NCBI GenBank assembly: GCA_006226775.1
Contig: SBGD01000074.1
Location: 85,413 to 149,412, forward strand
DNA from: Paracoccaceae bacterium
GTDB lineage: Bacteria > Pseudomonadota > Alphaproteobacteria > Rhodobacterales > Rhodobacteraceae
Length of the DNA: 64,000 nt
Direction: 5' to 3'
The notes beneath the pieces were generated by a model. That model worked only from the letters and a program-made list of their open reading frames with translations, was not told where the DNA came from and did not search any database. Position 1 is the stretch's first letter. Each line of letters begins with the position of its first letter. Positions 1 through 8,213 of the stretch are shown in pieces. The position numbers and the translations under genes were made by a program.

Positions 1-2
1 TT

Positions 3-1133
3 GCCGACTGGCAGGAGACGCTGGAGGCCGCGCGTGGCCAGACCGTCTATTGGAACGCCTGGGGCGGCGATGCGCGCACCAATGCCTTCATCGACTGGGT
101 GGGCGAACAGACCGAGGCGCGCTACGGCGTGCGGGTCGAACAGGCCAAGCTGAGCGATACCGCCGAGGCGGTGACCCGGGTGATCGCCGAAAAGGCCGCC
201 GGGCAGGACGAAGGCGGCAGCGTCGACCTGATCTGGATCAACGGGCCGAATTTCCTGGCGATGAAGGAACAGGGGCTCTTGCACGGGCCATTCGTGGCGG
301 ACCTGCCCAATGCGCGATACCTCGATCTCGGCCCGACCTCGCCCGCCTCGGTCGATTTCACCGTGCCGGTGGAGGGGATGGAAAGCCCCTGGCGGCTGGC
401 GCGTTTCGTGTTTTCCTATGATACGGCGCGGGTGGCGGAGCCACCGCGCAGCATGGCGGAATTCCTGCCCTGGGCCGAGGCGAATCCTGGGCGGCTGACC
501 CATCCCGATCCGTCGAACTTCATGGGGGCGACCTTTCTGAAACAGGCGCTGATCGAGCTGACCCCCGATGCGGGCGTGCTGCAGGCGCCGGTCACGGAGG
601 CGGCTTTCGCGGCGGCGACAGCACCGCTCTGGGACTGGTACGATGCGCTGCGCCCGAACCTCTGGCGCGGTGGCGAGACCTATCCGGCCAATGAATCGGT
701 GCAGCAGCAGCTTCTGAACGATGGCGAGGTGGACATCGCCATGTCCTTCGATCCCGCCTCGACCGCCGCCGCCATTGCCGACGGGTTGCTGCCCGAAAGC
801 GCGCGGGTCTTCGTGCCCGAGGGTGGCAGCATCGGCAATGTCAGCTTCGTTGCCATTCCCTTTAACGCCGCCAACAAGGAGGGCGCCGAGGTGGTGGCGA
901 ATTTCCTGCTCGACCCGGCGACCCAGGCGCATATGCAGAATATCGAGGTGCTGGGATCCTTCTCGGTGCTCGATCCCGCGCGGCTGGACGCGGCGGCCAA
1001 GGCGGGTTTTGCCGCCCTGCCCTCGGCCCCGGCGCTGCCGACGCTGGACGCGCTCGGCCCGACGCTGCTGGAGCCGCACGCGAGCTGGATGACCCGGCTG
1101 ACCGAGGATTGGGCGCGGCGCTACGTCAAATGA
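3..1133 (+). CDS. ABC transporter substrate-binding protein, YnjB-like (5' end cut by window)
   Basis: Periplasmic solute-binding component of an ABC importer. The reading frame is open from base 3, so the signal peptide and true start lie outside the window; 376 residues are visible. The visible N-terminus reads VYWNAWGGDARTN and continues as a typical extracellular binding-protein fold. The next two genes are a double permease and a small ATPase, each overlapping its predecessor by an ATGA. This is the ynjBCD arrangement known in proteobacteria, whose substrate is not established. The stop codon lies inside the permease start, so the three genes are probably translationally coupled. Family assignment rests on gene order and overall composition rather than a diagnostic motif. 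Confidence 0.8.
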   Translation, partial: ADWQETLEAARGQTVYWNAWGGDARTNAFIDWVGEQTEARYGVRVEQAKLSDTAEAVTRVIAEKAAGQDEGGSVDLIWINGPNFLAMKEQGLLHGPFVADLPNARYLDLGPTSPASVDFTVPVEGMESPWRLARFVFSYDTARVAEPPRSMAEFLPWAEANPGRLTHPDPSNFMGATFLKQALIELTPDAGVLQAPVTEAAFAAATAPLWDWYDALRPNLWRGGETYPANESVQQQLLNDGEVDIAMSFDPASTAAAIADGLLPESARVFVPEGGSIGNVSFVAIPFNAANKEGAEVVANFLLDPATQAHMQNIEVLGSFSVLDPARLDAAAKAGFAALPSAPALPTLDALGPTLLEPHASWMTRLTEDWARRYVK

Positions 1134-2833
1134 GCCATGAGGGCCGGGTGCTGCGCGGGGTGGTGCTGGCGGTGGTGGTCCTCGGGCTGATCGCGCCGAT
1201 TGCGCTCGGGCTGTGGCAGACCGGGCGCGCCGCCTTCGGCATCCTGCCCGCGCTGGGCCGCGACACGCTGTCCCTGGAGCCCTGGCGGGACCTGGCCGCC
1301 CTGCCCGGCCTGGCCACCAGCCTGCGGCTGACGCTGGTCACAGGGCTGGGTTCCACGGTGCTCTCGCTGCTGCTGGCGACCGGGTTCTGCGCCGCGGTGC
1401 ACGCAAGGATGAGCAATGCCACCGGCGCACGGCTGCTGACGCCGTTTCTGGCGATTCCCCATGCGGCGCTGGCGGTGGGGCTGGCCTTCGTGCTGGCGCC
1501 CTCGGGCTGGATCGCGCGGCTGCTGGCGCCGCTGGCCGGCTGGGAGCGGCCGCCGGACATCGCCACGGTCAACGACAGCTGGGGGCTGGCGCTGATGGTC
1601 GGGCTGATGGTCAAGGAGGTGCCCTTCCTCTTGCTGGTGATCCTCTCGGCGCTCAGCCAGATTCCCGTCGCGCGGCAGATGGCGGCGGGCCGCGCGCTGG
1701 GCTATGGCCGCGGCATCGTCTGGATCAAGATAATCATGCCGCAGGTCTGGCCGCTGATCCGCCTGCCGGTCTGGGTGGTGCTGGCCTATGCGCTCTCGGT
1801 GGTCGACATGGCGATCATCCTCGGGCCGTCGAACCCGCCGACGCTGGCGGTGGCGCTGACCCGCTGGTTCAGCGACCCCGACCCGGCGATGATCCTGCCC
1901 GCCTCTGCCGGTGCGGTGTTGCAGGTGGTCCTCGTGGCGCTGGCCGTCGCCCTGCTGATCGGCGCCGAGGCGCTCGGCAAGCGGCTGGGCCGCTGGTGGC
2001 TGCGCCGCGGCGGGCGCGGGCTCTCGGCCGAGCCGGGGCTCTGGGCGGCCAGCGCGGCGGTGGTGGCGCTGATGGCGGTGGGGATGCTGGCGATGGTCTC
2101 GCTGCTGGTCTGGTCGCTGGCCTGGCGCTGGTCCTTCCCGCAGATCTGGCCCGAGAGCTTCTCGCTGAAACCCTGGGCCGGGGCGCAACGCGGCTGGATG
2201 CGGGCGCTGGGCAATACGCTGGTGCTCGCCGGGGCGACGGCGGTGCTGTCGCTGGCGCTGGCCATCGCCTGGCTCGAGGCCGAGGACCGCGCCCGCCGCA
2301 GCCGCGCCGCCTGGGCCGAGGCGCTGATCTACCTGCCGCTGCTGGTGCCGCAGATCGGCTTTCTCTACGGGCTGAACGTCGGTTTCTTGCAGGTCGGCCT
2401 TTCGGGCGGCATCTGGGCGGTGATCTGGGCGCAGGCGCTCTTCGTCTTTCCCTACGTGATGATCGCGCTGTCCGATCCCTGGCGCGCGCTCGATCCGCGG
2501 ATGATCCGCGCCGCCGCCGCCCTTGGCGCCGGGCCGGGGCGCAGGCTCTGGGCGGTGAAACTGCCGGTGCTGCTGCGGCCGATCCTGACCGCCAGCGCCA
2601 TCGGAGTCGCGGTTTCGGTGGCGCAATACCTGCCGACGCTTTTCATGGGCGCGGGCCGCGTGGCGACGCTGACCACCGAGGCGGTGACCCTGTCCTCGGG
2701 CTCCGACCGGCGGGTGACCGGGGTCTATGCGACCTTGCAGGCGGCGCTGCCCTTCGCCGCCTACCTCGCCGCGGCGCTGGTGCCGGCATGGGTGCATCGC
2801 AACCGCCGCGCCCTGTCGGGAGGTGTCACATGA
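1130..2833 (+). CDS. ABC transporter permease, YnjC-like double permease
   Basis: Inner-membrane permease of the same importer, 567 residues. I chose the ATG at 1130 because it overlaps the upstream stop (ATGA) and begins MSHEGRV directly before the first membrane segment; an in-frame ATG at 1109 would add seven residues inside the upstream gene. The protein has two halves, each with several hydrophobic helices and an EAA-type cytoplasmic loop: roughly residues 180-215 (AAGRALGYGRGIVWIKIIMP) and 450-480 (AAAALGAGPGRRLWAVKLPV). Fused FbpB-like permeases have this layout. Substrate unknown. Confidence 0.85.
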   Translation: MSHEGRVLRGVVLAVVVLGLIAPIALGLWQTGRAAFGILPALGRDTLSLEPWRDLAALPGLATSLRLTLVTGLGSTVLSLLLATGFCAAVHARMSNATGARLLTPFLAIPHAALAVGLAFVLAPSGWIARLLAPLAGWERPPDIATVNDSWGLALMVGLMVKEVPFLLLVILSALSQIPVARQMAAGRALGYGRGIVWIKIIMPQVWPLIRLPVWVVLAYALSVVDMAIILGPSNPPTLAVALTRWFSDPDPAMILPASAGAVLQVVLVALAVALLIGAEALGKRLGRWWLRRGGRGLSAEPGLWAASAAVVALMAVGMLAMVSLLVWSLAWRWSFPQIWPESFSLKPWAGAQRGWMRALGNTLVLAGATAVLSLALAIAWLEAEDRARRSRAAWAEALIYLPLLVPQIGFLYGLNVGFLQVGLSGGIWAVIWAQALFVFPYVMIALSDPWRALDPRMIRAAAALGAGPGRRLWAVKLPVLLRPILTASAIGVAVSVAQYLPTLFMGAGRVATLTTEAVTLSSGSDRRVTGVYATLQAALPFAAYLAAALVPAWVHRNRRALSGGVT

Positions 2834-3486
2834 GCCTCGATCTCGACGCGCTGAGCATTCGCGCCGCCAATGGCCTGGCGCTTTTCGCGCCGCTGAGCCT
2901 GCAGGTGCCGGCGGGCGCGGTGGTGACCGTCATGGGGCCGTCGGGGGTGGGCAAGTCAACGCTGCTGGATGCCATCGGCGGGCACCTGGCGCATGGGTTT
3001 CAGCTTAGCGGCGCGGTGCGGCTTAACGGGCGCGACGTGACCCATCTGCCCGCAGAGGCGCGGCGCATCGGGTTGATGTTCCAGGACGCGCTGCTGTTTC
3101 CGCATCTCTCGGTCGGCGACAACCTGGCCTTCGGCCTGCCGCCGGGCTTGCGCGGCCGTGCCCGGCGCCGCGCGGCGGTGGAGGATGCGCTGGCCCAGGC
3201 CGGGCTGGCGGGGCTGCATGACCGCGATCCCGCCACGCTCTCGGGCGGGCAGCGCGCGCGGGCGGCGCTGATGCGCACGCTTTTGGCCGATCCGGCGGCG
3301 CTGTTGCTGGATGAACCCTTCTCCAAGCTCGACGCCGGGCTGCGCGACGAGATGCGCGCCTTCACCTTCGCGCATGTGACCTCGCGCGCCGTGCCGACGC
3401 TGATGGTCACCCATGACCCCGAAGACGCCAGGGCCGCCGGTGGCCCGGTGGTCGGGCTGACCTCGCCCGAGGGACGGCGCTTATGA
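2830..3486 (+). CDS. ABC transporter ATP-binding protein, YnjD-like
   Basis: ATPase subunit that energises the importer, 218 residues, on the short side for the family and typical of YnjD. Visible motifs are the Walker A GPSGVGKST, the Q-loop MFQDALLFPHL, the signature LSGGQRARAALMR and the Walker B ALLLDEPFSKLD, followed by the switch histidine in MVTHDPEDA. The start overlaps the permease stop by ATGA. There is no C-terminal regulatory domain. The last gene of the operon is followed by only 67 bases before the convergent gene. Confidence 0.88.
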   Translation: MSLDLDALSIRAANGLALFAPLSLQVPAGAVVTVMGPSGVGKSTLLDAIGGHLAHGFQLSGAVRLNGRDVTHLPAEARRIGLMFQDALLFPHLSVGDNLAFGLPPGLRGRARRRAAVEDALAQAGLAGLHDRDPATLSGGQRARAALMRTLLADPAALLLDEPFSKLDAGLRDEMRAFTFAHVTSRAVPTLMVTHDPEDARAAGGPVVGLTSPEGRRL

Positions 3487-3553
3487 CCCCTGATCGGACC
3501 GACAACCGCCGCAGCCTGTCGCGCGATCTCATGTCCGATAAATCTACCACGCG

Positions 3554-4330
3554 CTACCGCCCGGTCCAGCCATAGGCGGCCAGGCCCACCACCTCCTTCA
3601 CCGCGGTATTCAACTGCTCCAGGTTGTCGGCGAGGTTCCAGCCGATCCCGTCGACCAGGCGCTGCGACCGGTAATCCACCGGCCAGGCCACCAGACCCGG
3701 CCAGCCGGCACGCTCGAAACTGCGTATCGCGCGCGGCATGTGGAAGGCGGAGGTGACCAGCAGCCAGCGATCGTCCGGCCCGGGCTGCACCAGATCGTGG
3801 CTGAACCAGGCATTCTCGGCGGTATTGCGCGCGCGGGATTCGAGGATCAGGCGGTCCTGAGACAGCCCCAGCGACAGGAACAGGTCTTCGGCCAGGCCCG
3901 ATTGCGCCTCGCTGACCTTGCCGACCGCGCGCAGGCTGCCGCTGCCGCCGGTGAAGACCACCCGGGCCGCGGGGAACCGCCGGGCCAGCACCATGGCCTC
4001 GGTGAAGCGCTCCCCGGCCTGGTTCAACTGCACGCCGCCCCAGCGCCGCGCCGGGCGGGGGTCTTCCCCGCCGCCCAGGACGATGATGCCGGTCACCCCG
4101 GAGACCTCCGGAGCGGCGGGATAGCGGGCCTCGAGGCGGGCCAGAAGGACGTCGCCGAGCGGAAAGACCGCCACGGCCAGGGTATAGAGCAGCGTGACCG
4201 TGGCCACCCATTGCCCCCGCCCGCGCCAGACCGCGAGACAGGTCCATGCACAGCCCAGCACCAGCCAGGACTCGGGCCGAATCAACAGCCCGACCAGCTT
4301 GGCGGCAATGAAAAACAACGTGTCGCTCAT
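3554..4330 (-). CDS. YdcF/ElyC-like membrane protein with DUF218 domain
   Basis: A 258-residue protein with two or three hydrophobic segments in the first 75 residues, then a periplasmic DUF218 domain. Family signatures are visible: IIVLGGGED, VVFTGGSGS, SRARNTAENAWFS and LLVTSAFHMPRAI. Members such as SanA, ElyC and YdcF are linked to envelope and peptidoglycan-precursor homeostasis, but the biochemistry is unsettled. I chose the ATG at 4330 because it follows GGGGAG at the right distance and starts just before the first membrane helix; the open frame extends 37 codons further without a better ribosome site. It points away from the ABC operon and is probably a single gene. Confidence 0.82.
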   Translation of the reverse strand: MSDTLFFIAAKLVGLLIRPESWLVLGCAWTCLAVWRGRGQWVATVTLLYTLAVAVFPLGDVLLARLEARYPAAPEVSGVTGIIVLGGGEDPRPARRWGGVQLNQAGERFTEAMVLARRFPAARVVFTGGSGSLRAVGKVSEAQSGLAEDLFLSLGLSQDRLILESRARNTAENAWFSHDLVQPGPDDRWLLVTSAFHMPRAIRSFERAGWPGLVAWPVDYRSQRLVDGIGWNLADNLEQLNTAVKEVVGLAAYGWTGR

Positions 4331-4646
4331 ATCTCCCCGCTTTGCCGAGCCCGGAATTGCCGCGGGCCGAGGCTTCCGACATGCGCCGGCCCGGGCCAAG
4401 GCGCAACCGAGACCGGGCAATCCGCGGCATTTCACGGGCAATGCGTTGTTTTAAGGTCAGATCCCCCGTGCGAAAGTCCGCGCCTTCGGGCGCGTTGGCA
4501 ATAGTCGAGCGCCGGATCTTTTTGCGGCTGCGCGCAGTTCAAGGGTTTAATTTTGGACCGCAGCGGTTATTGATATGGAAAGCTGCCTGTCGATATCCTA
4601 TTGTCGGAAAACGACGGCAACCCTTTTTTGTTTGGAGCGTCTCGCC
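4331..4646. other. Divergent intergenic region
   Basis: 316 bases between two divergent genes, so it must hold both promoters. A short hairpin with a TTCG tetraloop lies at 4479-4494 (CGCGCC-TTCG-GGCGCG), in the probable leader of the downstream small exported protein. An AT-richer stretch at 4515-4575 may carry that gene's promoter, but I cannot define -35 and -10 boxes with confidence. Confidence 0.35.
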
Positions 4647-4976
4647 ATGAAATTCATTCTTGCCGGCACCGCCTTTGCCCTGATGGCATCGGTCGCACAT
4701 GCACAGCAGACCGCGCTTGATCTGGTTCTTGCCCAGACCCCGGTGCCCTGCGGCGGATCGGACAATATCGCCGCGGCGGAATTCGACACCAATGACGCCG
4801 GTCAGCGGATCGTGCGGGTCAGATGCCGCTCGGCCGGCCTGTTCGGCAATGCGCCCGCGGGGGCGCCGGCCACCAACTTCGGCTTCCTGGCACCCGTACT
4901 CGGGATCGGCCTTGCCGGTGCGGCGGTTGGTCTGGGCGGCGGCGGTGGCGGATCGTCCTCGTCCGACACCCAGTAA
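4647..4976 (+). CDS. Small exported protein, YjbE/GfcA-like architecture
   Basis: A 109-residue protein with a clear signal peptide (MKFILAGTAFALMASVAHA, then QQ). It has one cysteine pair in the middle and ends in a hydrophobic stretch followed by a glycine run, a serine run and DTQ. The E. coli YjbE and GfcA proteins, encoded in polysaccharide operons with YjbF/GfcB and YjbH/GfcD, have the same plan: signal, hydrophobic segment, Gly-rich then Ser/Thr-rich tail. YjbF and YjbH homologues do occur 18-20 kb away in this window. The resemblance is architectural, not a proven homology. The start at 4647 follows TTTGGAGCG; the upstream ATG at 4575 would bury the signal peptide. Confidence 0.6.
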   Translation: MKFILAGTAFALMASVAHAQQTALDLVLAQTPVPCGGSDNIAAAEFDTNDAGQRIVRVRCRSAGLFGNAPAGAPATNFGFLAPVLGIGLAGAAVGLGGGGGGSSSSDTQ

Positions 4977-4999
4977 ACCGCCTTACGGTATCTGCATCC

Positions 5000-5026
5000 G
5001 GCCCCGTGGCTTACCGCCCCGGGGCC
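5000..5026. terminator. Possible terminator hairpin
   Basis: GGCCCCG (5000-5006) pairs with CGGGGCC (5020-5026) and is followed by TTTG on the plus strand. It lies between two convergent genes and could stop transcripts from 4976. The T run is short. Confidence 0.4.
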
Positions 5027-5045
5027 TTTGGATTTGCACGGGGCC

Positions 5046-5501
5046 CTAGCAACTGCGGTATCCCATGCGGATCAACTGGCTGCCGGAAATGCGGTAGAAC
5101 CCGTTGATCCGGTAGCGCCCCTTGCTCATGAACCAGCTTTGCAGTTCGGGCTTGAAATGGCTGGCCACCACATTGCTCCATTTCTCGAAATCCGTCGCCA
5201 CCAGGCGGCGGCCAAAGGACGACGGGCCGTGAAACCCGAAGCGGGCGTTGGGCGCAATGCAGACATTGCCGGCGCCCAGGTACATCGTGCAGGCGGACAG
5301 GCAGGTGCCGCGAATTTCGACCCGCTGGCCGGTCGACCGGATGCGCCGGACCTTGGTGGCGCGGCTCTGGATCAACCCGCCGTGGTCGTTGCGCACCACG
5401 ATGGTCTGCTGGGCCTCGGCCCCGTCGGGCGCGGCCAGTCCCGCGCCCAGAAGACAACATGCGGCGATCAGGCTGCGCCGCGCAGCTTTCAGAAGTGTCA
5501 T
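5046..5501 (-). CDS. Exported protein with ClpP-like SACT motif
   Basis: A 151-residue exported protein. Residues 1-30 form a signal peptide (hydrophobic core ending GAEA, then QQ). The mature part carries GTCLSACTMYLGA (Ser69-Ala70-Cys71) and, 20 residues later, RFGFHG with His91. This Ser...His spacing and context resemble small periplasmic proteins with a ClpP/crotonase-like fold (COG3904 type), where the serine and histidine would be catalytic. No activity is known to me for this family, and I cannot identify an acidic third residue with certainty. It is convergent with the small exported protein and appears to be monocistronic. Confidence 0.55.
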   Translation of the reverse strand: MTLLKAARRSLIAACCLLGAGLAAPDGAEAQQTIVVRNDHGGLIQSRATKVRRIRSTGQRVEIRGTCLSACTMYLGAGNVCIAPNARFGFHGPSSFGRRLVATDFEKWSNVVASHFKPELQSWFMSKGRYRINGFYRISGSQLIRMGYRSC

Positions 5502-5757
5502 ACCCCGTACCCCTACGGTTTGGCCCGGCCGGAACGGCGTCGGGCTCCCACGAAGGGCAGATTGGCGGGGATGTCTTACTCAAATCTTGACGGCGAATTG
5601 CGGCGAAATTGGGATATCCTTAACATATAAAGTGCTACGAAAGTCGGCAGAGCAGGCAGGCCCCCGTGAATTCACCGCGAAATCCCCCGGTACGCGCTGT
5701 CCTGCGGCGCCGGGCGTGTTAACCCATCGGTCGGATAAAAGGGCATGAGTTCCAGAA
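5502..5757 (+). promoter_or_regulatory. Probable promoter and leader of the NusG/RfaH-like gene
   Basis: 256 bases, AT-rich from 5575 to 5635 against the surrounding DNA. TTGACG at 5587-5592 is a reasonable -35 box; no good -10 box is obvious at 17 bases, though CATATAAAG at 5624-5632 is -10-like. A six-codon frame (ATG at 5745, stop at 5763) overlaps the TTG start of the next gene. Confidence 0.3.
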
Positions 5758-6294
5758 TTGACTAAATTGCCGAAAACAAACGCCCGCGAGCGCGCGGAAT
5801 TGCCGGCCGAGAACTGGTTTGTCGCGCAATTGAAGCCCAACGGGCTGGCGCTGGCGCTGCGCAACCTGGCGCGGCAGGGATTCGACAGCTTTGTTCCCGA
5901 GCGTCTCGAGAACGTCCGGGGGCGGATGGCGCGCAGGCCGCTGTTTCCCGGCTATCTCTTCGTGCAGTTCGATCCCGAGGCGCATGGCTGGCAGGCGATC
6001 AACTCGACCCGCGGCATCACCCGGCTGCTCCTGAACGACACCCGCCGCCCGACCCCCCTGCCCGGGCAGTTCATGGGCGGGCTGATCGCGCGCTGTGATG
6101 ACAGGGGCCTGCTGCTGCCGCCCGAGGATATTGCGGCGGGCGACCGGATTAGGGTGATCTCGGGGCCGTTTGCCGAACTGGTGACCACGGTGGACAGTCT
6201 CGACAAGGATCAGCGGTTGCAGGTGCTGATCGACCTGATGGGCCGACAGGTGCGGACCTCGATCCCGCGGCAGAATGTAGAGAAGCTGGGTTAG
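5758..6294 (+). CDS. NusG/RfaH-family transcription antiterminator
   Basis: A 178-residue NusG paralogue. The N-terminal NGN domain starts with NWFVAQLKPNGLALALRNL and contains RRPLFPGYLFVQFD; the C-terminal KOW domain spans about residues 122-178 (AAGDRIRVISGPFAELVTTV). Specialised NusG proteins of the RfaH type let RNA polymerase read through long surface-polysaccharide operons, which fits the cluster from 12455 onward. The only usable start is a TTG at 5758, because the nearby ATG at 5745 runs into a stop after six codons; this suggests weak or regulated translation. Housekeeping nusG normally sits next to secE and ribosomal protein genes, which are absent here. Confidence 0.85.
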   Translation: MTKLPKTNARERAELPAENWFVAQLKPNGLALALRNLARQGFDSFVPERLENVRGRMARRPLFPGYLFVQFDPEAHGWQAINSTRGITRLLLNDTRRPTPLPGQFMGGLIARCDDRGLLLPPEDIAAGDRIRVISGPFAELVTTVDSLDKDQRLQVLIDLMGRQVRTSIPRQNVEKLG

Positions 6295-6360
6295 GTGTTT
6301 TGCTGGCGCGGGGGCGGCGACCGCAATAGTGGCCGAGAACCTTCGGCGCCTGCCACTGGG

Positions 6361-7638
6361 TTACGTGCCGTCGAGTCCCTCGAAGGCGCCCGGCACCAGT
6401 TCTTCCCAGAAGGCCACCATTTCGCCGACCGACAGGGCCGAGCCCCAGCCCAGCCGGGTGAATTCCTCGCGCTCGACGTCATCGGACAGCCGCGCCAGGA
6501 ACAGCCGCCTGTCGGCATCGCGCTGGGTCGGGGAGCGCCCGGCCACCAATTCGCGGATCCGCCCCATGCGCCCGGCGCGAAGCCGCCGCGCACGGTCAAG
6601 CTCGGCCTCGCGGGCCGTTTGCTCGCGCGTTGCCGCCTCGGCCTGCGCCTTGCGCGCCTCGGCCGCCTGCACCGCTTCCGGCGAAGGTTCGGGCGGGGTT
6701 TCGCCCTTGTAGTCGTCGCGCAGCGCCGCGCTCAGGTAGCGGACCGGGCTTTTCACCCCGTCGCGCCGCGCCAGGTAGGTCAGTTTCTCGGCCACATAGG
6801 CCTCGCCATGTTCGGCGATCCATTGCCGGGCCAGACGGTCGCTGACGCCGACCTTCAACAGCCCTTGGTAGACCGCGCCCTGCCGCACGCCTTCGCCATC
6901 GTCGATGTCGAGCATCGCCAATTGCGGGTTCTCGCGAATCTTGAAACGCAGTTCACTGACCTGCCGCCCCATCTTGCGAAACTCGGGCTCGAGCAGGATG
7001 TTCGACGTCTTGTTCACCTCCTTGACCGCCGGTTTGATCACCTTGGCATTCAAATGCTTGAAGCTTTCATAATAGGCGCTGCCGTCGACGCCCATCAGCC
7101 GGCGAAACAGGTCGATCGGCCACCAGCCGGTCGACCCGGTGCGCACGAAACGATAGCAATTCTCGTAAAGCGCCAGCGCGTGGCCGGAGGTGAACCGCCG
7201 CTGGATGTTCAGGTTGATCAGGGCAAAGACCTTGGGATCATGCAGCTTTTCTGCCAGCGCGGGCGAATAGGCGTATTCGCAGACCCCGCCCTTGAGCTTG
7301 GCATAGGACAAAAGCGCCGAGACGCCCCATTCCTGCTGGCCATCCGCGCCCAGCATGTCCCATTCCGCCACGGTTTCCGCCAGTGAGCGCAAGGACGCCT
7401 TCAGCGTCTCCATGTCGTTGGAATTGTAGCCCACCATCATGCAGAGCGTGCGGGCGTCGATCTGGTGCTTGGGCCGGGTGACGAGGTGGTCATAGGCGTT
7501 GAGCAAAAGCACGTTGGACAGCTTGCGCTGCAGCAGCGTCAGCTTGCCGGAGACATGGATCGCGGCCACGTTCTTTTTCACCGAAGGGCGGCGCAGCGGG
7601 CCGCTCAACTGGTCGTGCGGGATGTCGTCGGTCTGCAT
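6361..7638 (-). CDS. Plasmid replication initiator, Rep_3 family
   Basis: Replication initiator protein, 425 residues, predicted to bind the iterons just upstream of its own gene and open the origin. The Rep_3 winged-helix core occupies about residues 25-245: LTLLQRKLSNVLLLNAYDHL, then an ARTLCMMVGYNSNDMETLKASL helix pair, then ALALYENCYRFV and the SAYYESFKHLNAKVIKPAVKEVN segment. The C-terminal 180 residues are charged, with an alanine/glutamate/arginine-rich helix. The ATG at 7638 follows GAGGA at six bases. In roseobacters this Rep_3 (RepB-type) class is one of the recognised plasmid replicon types, distinct from RepABC. Confidence 0.88.
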   Translation of the reverse strand: MQTDDIPHDQLSGPLRRPSVKKNVAAIHVSGKLTLLQRKLSNVLLLNAYDHLVTRPKHQIDARTLCMMVGYNSNDMETLKASLRSLAETVAEWDMLGADGQQEWGVSALLSYAKLKGGVCEYAYSPALAEKLHDPKVFALINLNIQRRFTSGHALALYENCYRFVRTGSTGWWPIDLFRRLMGVDGSAYYESFKHLNAKVIKPAVKEVNKTSNILLEPEFRKMGRQVSELRFKIRENPQLAMLDIDDGEGVRQGAVYQGLLKVGVSDRLARQWIAEHGEAYVAEKLTYLARRDGVKSPVRYLSAALRDDYKGETPPEPSPEAVQAAEARKAQAEAATREQTAREAELDRARRLRAGRMGRIRELVAGRSPTQRDADRRLFLARLSDDVEREEFTRLGWGSALSVGEMVAFWEELVPGAFEGLDGT

Positions 7639-7697
7639 GGCCTGTCCTCTTGTCCGGCGGCCTTGGCGGCTCTGTCCGGTCTGCTCGGGGGCAGTAT

Positions 7698-7953
7698 GCC
7701 GTAAAAGGCACCCGTGCTCAATTGCTTGTCGGGCACCCGACGGCGCCGCCTGTGCGTCCCGTAAACGGGTGCCCTTCGCCTCGCGGTGCCAAGGGCGGGG
7801 CGGCGTCAGGTACCCTTTTACGGGACGCAGCCCCTGCGTTTTTGCAACAATGCACGGTTTTTCGGCCTTTCCCGAGTCCGGGTGCCCCCAACCCCGCGAA
7901 TCGGACCCCTTGCTCCCGTAGTCCGGTGCCGCCGGTCCCGTAAAGGGGTGCCC
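7698..7953. repeat. Iterons of the plasmid origin
   Basis: At least six related units with consensus CCCGTAAANGGGTGCCC: 7698-7714 (GCCGTAAAAGGCACCCG, divergent), 7756-7774, 7809-7826 (inverted), 7871-7888 (CCCGAGTCCGGGTGCCCC), 7914-7930 and 7935-7953. The best pair, 7756-7774 and 7935-7953, is identical except at one position. Shorter fragments containing GGTGCC occur at 7784 and 8047. They lie directly upstream of rep and are the probable Rep binding sites. Confidence 0.75.
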
Positions 7954-8091
7954 ATGGTCCTGTATGCAGGTGCCGAAAGAGGGTTAAGGCATTGAACAAA
8001 TGTTATTAATAAAGGCCAAAGATCCTAAAATTCCTAAAGGAATCAAACCTTGTTCCGGTGCCGTGTTCCCGATTTTCTGATGAATAAGGCC

Positions 8092-8109
8092 GGTTTCGCA
8101 TGCGAAACC
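8092..8109. promoter_or_regulatory. parS-like palindrome, copy 1
   Basis: Perfect 18-bp palindrome GGTTTCGCATGCGAAACC, 105 bases upstream of the parA start. Probable ParB binding (centromere) site and possibly also an operator for parAB. An in-frame ATG at 8100 lies inside the palindrome, which argues against that codon being the parA start. Confidence 0.6.
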
Positions 8110-8213
8110 CCAAAGATGTCTCCCTCGGATTGCTGATTCACAGGACGGCATGGATGTGCGATGATCTGGCGAATAACAGGCAAATCACACGATCCGAGCG
8201 AGGCACGAGCACA

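Larger units (their letters stand above)
7639..8213. other. Replication origin region between rep and parA
   Basis: 575 bases between the divergent rep and parA genes. From left to right it holds the rep promoter and ribosome site, six iteron-like repeats (7698-7953), an AT-rich segment (about 7985-8047, including TTATTAATAAAG and CCTAAAATTCCTAAAGG) suitable for strand opening, one copy of the parS-like palindrome (8092-8109) and the parA leader. Iterons plus an AT-rich segment next to a Rep_3 gene is the standard theta-origin layout. A DnaA box could not be assigned with confidence. Confidence 0.75.

Noticed and set aside
8100..8213. Extended ParA N-terminus from ATG 8100
   Set aside because: That ATG is the centre of a perfect palindrome, lacks a ribosome site, and the added residues resemble nothing in ParA proteins.
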